Assembly: GCA_964643965.1 (NCBI GenBank)
Contig: CAZXVH010000110.1
Location: forward strand, 1-16,649
Reading direction: 5' to 3'
Origin: GCA-2746795 sp964643965
Lineage (GTDB): Bacteria; Chloroflexota; Anaerolineae; Promineifilales; Promineifilaceae
Length of the DNA stretch: 16,649 nt
Shown: one piece after another, positions 14,830 to 16,649 of the stretch
Layout of the letters: every line of letters starts with the position of its first letter
Numbering within the stretch: the first letter of the stretch is position 1
Notes under the pieces: generated by a model
Database searches by the model: none
Told to the model about the DNA's origin: nothing
What the model saw: the letters and a program-made list of their open reading frames with translations, nothing else
Translations under genes and position numbers: made by a program

Positions 14830-14850
14830 AACGGCCGTTTCCCCCATCAT
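14830..14850 (+). repeat. Palindrome with shared 3' extension, upstream of mntA (copy 1 of 3)
   Basis: AACGGCCGTT followed by TCCCCCATCAT. The same 21 bases occur at 16521-16541 upstream of hicA, and a one-mismatch 20-base version occurs at 15857-15876. Here the element lies 57 bases upstream of the mntA start and just behind its promoter. Confidence 0.8.
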
Positions 14851-14928
14851 CCCCGACCACATCCACCACCACCCAGAAGGATAGCTCCACTTAAATCTAA
14901 AACGCGGCGCCTGTTAAACAATAGCTGA

Positions 14929-14976
14929 TTGACAAGGTATTTGTTTTTGGTGTATTATACCTTAGGTATAATACAC
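14929..14976 (+). promoter_or_regulatory. Promoter of the padR operon with overlapping operator
   Basis: TTGACA (14929-14934), an 18-base spacer and TATTAT (14953-14958) form a good sigma-70 promoter about 50 bases upstream of the padR start. A perfect 12-base inverted repeat covers the -10 and the likely start site: 14950-14961 (GTGTATTATACC), centre TTA, 14965-14976 (GGTATAATACAC). A dyad on the -10 of a PadR gene is a typical autorepression operator, so PadR is the natural candidate to bind it. Confidence 0.75.
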
Positions 14977-15008
14977 AGCATTAAATAGAAAGGCTTTTGG
15001 ATAATCTG

Positions 15009-15413
15009 ATGTCGAAACAGACACCAAATGTTGATGAACTTCTCGATAATTGGGAAGAAATATATAAGCGGGGACTTCTCTCTTTTTGGCTGCTGCTTCT
15101 CTTGCAGGAGTGCGACTCCTATCCGTATGAAATGAATGCCAAAATCTTTGAAATAACACAAGGCAGTATAAAGGCGAGCGAGCAAAGTATCTATCGAGCC
15201 TTAAAGCGATTTGAGTCGTTGGGGGTAGTGCGTAGTTTTATGCAAACTTCAGACAGTGGGCCAGACAGACGCTACTACACCTTAACTAGCAGCGGGAACA
15301 CCTTGTTAAAGCGATTTATCCAGCGAAATATTTTTATCTTTCAGCACCCGGCCGTGCAAGCGATTATTCAAACATTATTTGATGAGACCCAAGGAGTGGA
15401 TGACGATGAGTAA
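15009..15413 (+). CDS. PadR-family transcriptional regulator
   Basis: The 134-residue protein has a winged helix-turn-helix in residues 17-100. The PadR features are EEIYKRGLLSFWLLLLLQ, then YPYEM near 39, the recognition region EQSIYRALKRFESLGVV (58-74), and the wing with GPDRRYYTLTSSG (84-96). The C-terminal tail is short, as in PadR subfamily 2 proteins. It presumably represses its own promoter through the dyad at 14950-14976. The start ATG at 15009 has only a weak ribosome site; TTG at 14997 is an alternative four codons upstream, with AAAGG close to it. Its end overlaps the next gene by eight bases, the usual pairing of a PadR with a membrane protein it controls. The inducer is unknown. 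Confidence 0.88.
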   Translation: MSKQTPNVDELLDNWEEIYKRGLLSFWLLLLLQECDSYPYEMNAKIFEITQGSIKASEQSIYRALKRFESLGVVRSFMQTSDSGPDRRYYTLTSSGNTLLKRFIQRNIFIFQHPAVQAIIQTLFDETQGVDDDE

Positions 15414-15858
15414 GCACGATGACGAAGACGTAAACTTTAATCGGTGGCAGTACCTTCTGGCTGGCTGTATTGGCGGATGTTCTGTTTTGTTGATAACGGC
15501 CGTTCAGCCGTTCCCGCCTACGCCTGACGGCATGTATTTTGAAACTGTGGCAGAGTGGTTTGTCAATCCAGTTTATGGGGGCTGGCTATGGGCTTGCGCC
15601 GCCATTGGTCTTTTGTCGGGATTAGCAGGACTGCTGCTTATTGTGCGACCTCGATATCACCAACTTGAAGGCCGTTTAAACATGGCGGTCGCTTTTTTTA
15701 TGGTGGCCTGGCTCAGTTTTTTGGCCTTTCTGCTTCGGGAAGAACTCTTTTTATCTAATTCGCTGGCGCTGCTGCTTCTGTTGATTTTGGGGGTCATATT
15801 TGGGGGCTACTGGTGGCTGCGCCACCGTCTTGATCAGCGAGAACAGACTTTCCCATAA
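15406..15858 (+). CDS. Four-helix membrane protein of unknown function, in operon with padR
   Basis: The 150-residue product has membrane segments at about 14-34, 57-80, 90-110 and 115-137, with a charged N-terminus (SKHDDEDVN) and a short basic C-terminal tail. AAGGAG nine bases before ATG 15406 sets the start; upstream in-frame ATGs (15379, 15400) lack proper spacing. The gene overlaps padR by eight bases. Small membrane proteins next to PadR are often parts of stress or drug-response systems, but I see no transporter motif and do not assign a role. One AACGGCCGTT (15495-15504) encodes Thr-Ala-Val in the first helix, and a second (15857-15866) overlaps the stop codon. Confidence 0.75.
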   Translation: MSKHDDEDVNFNRWQYLLAGCIGGCSVLLITAVQPFPPTPDGMYFETVAEWFVNPVYGGWLWACAAIGLLSGLAGLLLIVRPRYHQLEGRLNMAVAFFMVAWLSFLAFLLREELFLSNSLALLLLLILGVIFGGYWWLRHRLDQREQTFP

Positions 15859-15876
15859 CGGCCGTTTTCCCCATCA
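15857..15876 (+). repeat. Palindrome with shared 3' extension between convergent genes (copy 2 of 3)
   Basis: AACGGCCGTT followed by TTCCCCATCA, one base different from the copies at 14830 and 16521. It begins on the stop codon of the membrane protein gene and nearly fills the 24-base gap before the convergent hicB stop. Confidence 0.75.
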
Positions 15877-15882
15877 CCTAAC

Positions 15883-16212
15883 TTATTGTTCCAACTTCGT
15901 GCTGGCAAGGCGATTTAAGCTGATGCCTGATTCGGCTGCTTCTAATGCCAAGCGCCGATGCAAATTAGGGGGGACACGCACCATAAATTTTCCACTGTAT
16001 TTCTTGGTAGCAAGCGCTTCTGGTACTGGCTCATTGTTCGCTTCCATGTCGGCCACAACATTCGCCACAACTTGGCGGATGCCGTGCAGCGCTTCTTCAG
16101 GCGATTCTGCTAGCCAGCTTAAACTGGGGAACTCTACACACAGCCCCACATATTCTTCATCTTCTTCTGACCACATAACGCGATAGGTATAACGATCTTT
16201 TTCAATTACCAT
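15883..16212 (-). CDS. hicB: HicB-family antitoxin
   Basis: The 109-residue protein has the N-terminal HicB partial RNase-H-like fold (YTYRVMWSEEDEEYVGLCVEFPSLS, then AESPEEALHGIRQVV) and a C-terminal ribbon-helix-helix-type DNA-binding tail (GKFMVRVPPNLHRRLALEA, then ESGISLNRL). It should bind HicA, block its RNase activity and repress the operon. GGAG at 16220-16223 is seven bases from ATG 16212 and only four from the preceding in-frame ATG (16215), so the second is preferred. It overlaps the end of hicA by 11 bases (14 if the first ATG is used), so the two are translationally coupled. Confidence 0.9.
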   Translation of the reverse strand: MVIEKDRYTYRVMWSEEDEEYVGLCVEFPSLSWLAESPEEALHGIRQVVANVVADMEANNEPVPEALATKKYSGKFMVRVPPNLHRRLALEAAESGISLNRLASTKLEQ

Positions 16213-16456
16213 CATTTGTCTCCAAGCGGTCGATTGCCTTCATCACTTGCCGAACCTGATAAGGTTTTGCTTTCCCTTTCTGATTCTGGATATTGACCCG
16301 TGGATCGCCAATCCACGGTGTTTTGTAAACACGATGACTGCTGCCACTTTGGCGCGGTTCGCCAAAATAATGGTCGCAAACTTTGCAGAGATCATTGAAG
16401 CGAATCCCTTTTGGATTTTGTCTCATCTCAGCCAAAATATCTTTAACAGAAGCCAT
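16202..16456 (-). CDS. hicA: HicA-family mRNA interferase toxin
   Basis: Starting at ATG 16454-16456 the product is 84 residues: SVKDILAEMRQNPKGIRFNDL, then CDHYFGEPRQSGSSHRVY with the catalytic His41 in the dsRBD-like fold, then GKAKPYQVRQVMKAI. HicA proteins are small RNases that cleave mRNA. The longer open frame to 16522 would add 22 residues with no family match and would run through the promoter, so it is rejected. There is no Shine-Dalgarno before this ATG; a -10 element lies six bases upstream, pointing to a leaderless mRNA. The hicA-then-hicB order is the common one. Confidence 0.9.
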   Translation of the reverse strand: MASVKDILAEMRQNPKGIRFNDLCKVCDHYFGEPRQSGSSHRVYKTPWIGDPRVNIQNQKGKAKPYQVRQVMKAIDRLETNDGN

Positions 16457-16462
16457 ATTTAG

Positions 16463-16491
16463 TATAGTATCAATATTGGTATCCATGTCAA
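16463..16491 (-). promoter_or_regulatory. Promoter of hicA-hicB, apparently leaderless
   Basis: On the minus strand TTGACA (16486-16491) is a perfect -35. ACTATA (16463-16468) is 17 bases away, and TATACT (16461-16466) is 19 bases away. ACTATA ends six bases before the ATG. The spacer contains CAATATTG and two direct GATAC words, a plausible HicB operator. Confidence 0.55.
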
Positions 16492-16520
16492 GAGTTTTTG
16501 TTGCTGATAAGGTGGATGGC

Positions 16521-16541
16521 AACGGCCGTTTCCCCCATCAT
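16521..16541 (+). repeat. Palindrome with shared 3' extension, upstream of hicA (copy 3 of 3)
   Basis: The element is identical over 21 bases to 14830-14850. It lies 65 bases upstream of the hicA start and about 30 bases behind its -35 element. Confidence 0.8.
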
Positions 16542-16604
16542 TCACCACCACCGTCAATACGGTTTTCAAAAGATCATGAGTCGTCAGAATACTATCCGCT
16601 TCTG

Positions 16605-16649
16605 TGTTATACTTTCCTCAACTACATTAAGATAAAAGGTAAAAATGAT
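16605..16649 (+). promoter_or_regulatory. Promoter, ribosome binding site and first codons of a gene leaving the window
   Basis: TGTTATACT (16605-16613) is a good extended -10. AAAAGG (16634-16639) is followed after five bases by ATG at 16645-16647, where the window ends. A + strand gene probably starts here, divergent from hicA-hicB. Nothing can be said of its product. Confidence 0.45.

Larger units (their letters stand above)
2659..16530. repeat. Dispersed highly iterated palindrome AACGGCCGTT (14 exact copies)
   Basis: Exact copies start at 2659, 4877, 5475, 5670, 6023, 6449, 9784, 10021, 10810, 11251, 14830, 15495, 15857 and 16521. Near copies with nine of ten bases start at 8176 and 12252. 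The palindrome is its own reverse complement and contains CGGCCG. Eight copies are in intact genes and one is in the integrase remnant; all nine read as the last base of a codon followed by ACG GCC GTT (Thr-Ala-Val). Five are intergenic or overlap a stop codon: 5475, 5670, 14830, 15857 and 16521. No copy lies in the protease gene or the serine dehydratase gene. The positions were found by eye. Confidence 0.9.

Noticed and set aside
15379..15405. Upstream ATGs of the membrane protein gene
   Set aside because: They fall inside padR, lack ribosome site spacing, and AAGGAG points to ATG 15406.
16457..16522. Longer hicA start giving 106 residues
   Set aside because: The extra N-terminal residues do not match HicA and the extension overlaps the TTGACA/ACTATA promoter.

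Overview
This window looks like a chromosomal piece of a Chloroflexota bacterium, probably Anaerolineae or Ardenticatenia-like, most likely from a metagenome assembly. The basis is indirect: small secreted proteins ending in an LPVIIK-type tail, kexin-like S8 proteases with P domains, a mix of HEPN/MNT and HicAB modules, moderately high GC, and a 100-N scaffold gap. No rRNA or tRNA gene was seen, so the taxonomic call is an inference.

Layout. (1) 30-2312 (+): a subtilisin-family protease with a P domain and a C-terminal helix-hairpin-helix domain. (2) 2402-5406: a decayed defence/mobile region. A frameshifted tyrosine-recombinase remnant (+) runs head-on into a 3'-truncated type I methylase gene hsdM (-). 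An intact DUF262/HNH nuclease gene follows (-), and then a C-terminal hsdM remnant (-). (3) 5407-5897: a non-coding stretch with a large inverted repeat, a perfect CRP/FNR-like palindrome, and a leader with a three-codon minigene and alternative hairpins. (4) 5898-6944 (+): low-specificity threonine aldolase, ended by a strong convergent hairpin. (5) 6997-8758 (-): two coupled genes for secreted proteins, one with tail-fibre-like IYG repeats. (6) 8759-9198: an intergenic stretch broken by 100 Ns whose two flanks are the same 55 bases. (7) 9199-12309 (-): an M19 dipeptidase tightly coupled to an O-antigen-ligase-like membrane protein with TPRs. (8) 12310-12546: intergenic, with a probable 22-residue small gene. 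(9) 12547-14106 (-): fused iron-sulfur L-serine dehydratase, just downstream of an mntA-hepT toxin-antitoxin pair (14145-14773). (10) 15009-15858 (+): a PadR regulator overlapping a four-helix membrane protein gene, with an operator on the promoter. (11) 15883-16456 (-): hicA-hicB. (12) A new + strand gene begins at the last bases.

Functionally, the metabolic genes concern small amino acids and peptides: threonine to glycine plus acetaldehyde, serine to pyruvate, and dipeptide hydrolysis. The rest is envelope, secretion and defence.

The most striking signal is not a gene. The perfect 10-base palindrome AACGGCCGTT occurs 14 times, against about 0.016 expected by chance. Inside genes it always sits in the same codon phase, encoding Thr-Ala-Val. 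Between genes it carries a common 3' extension next to both toxin-antitoxin operons. This resembles the HIP1 palindrome of cyanobacteria in behaviour, but the sequence is different.
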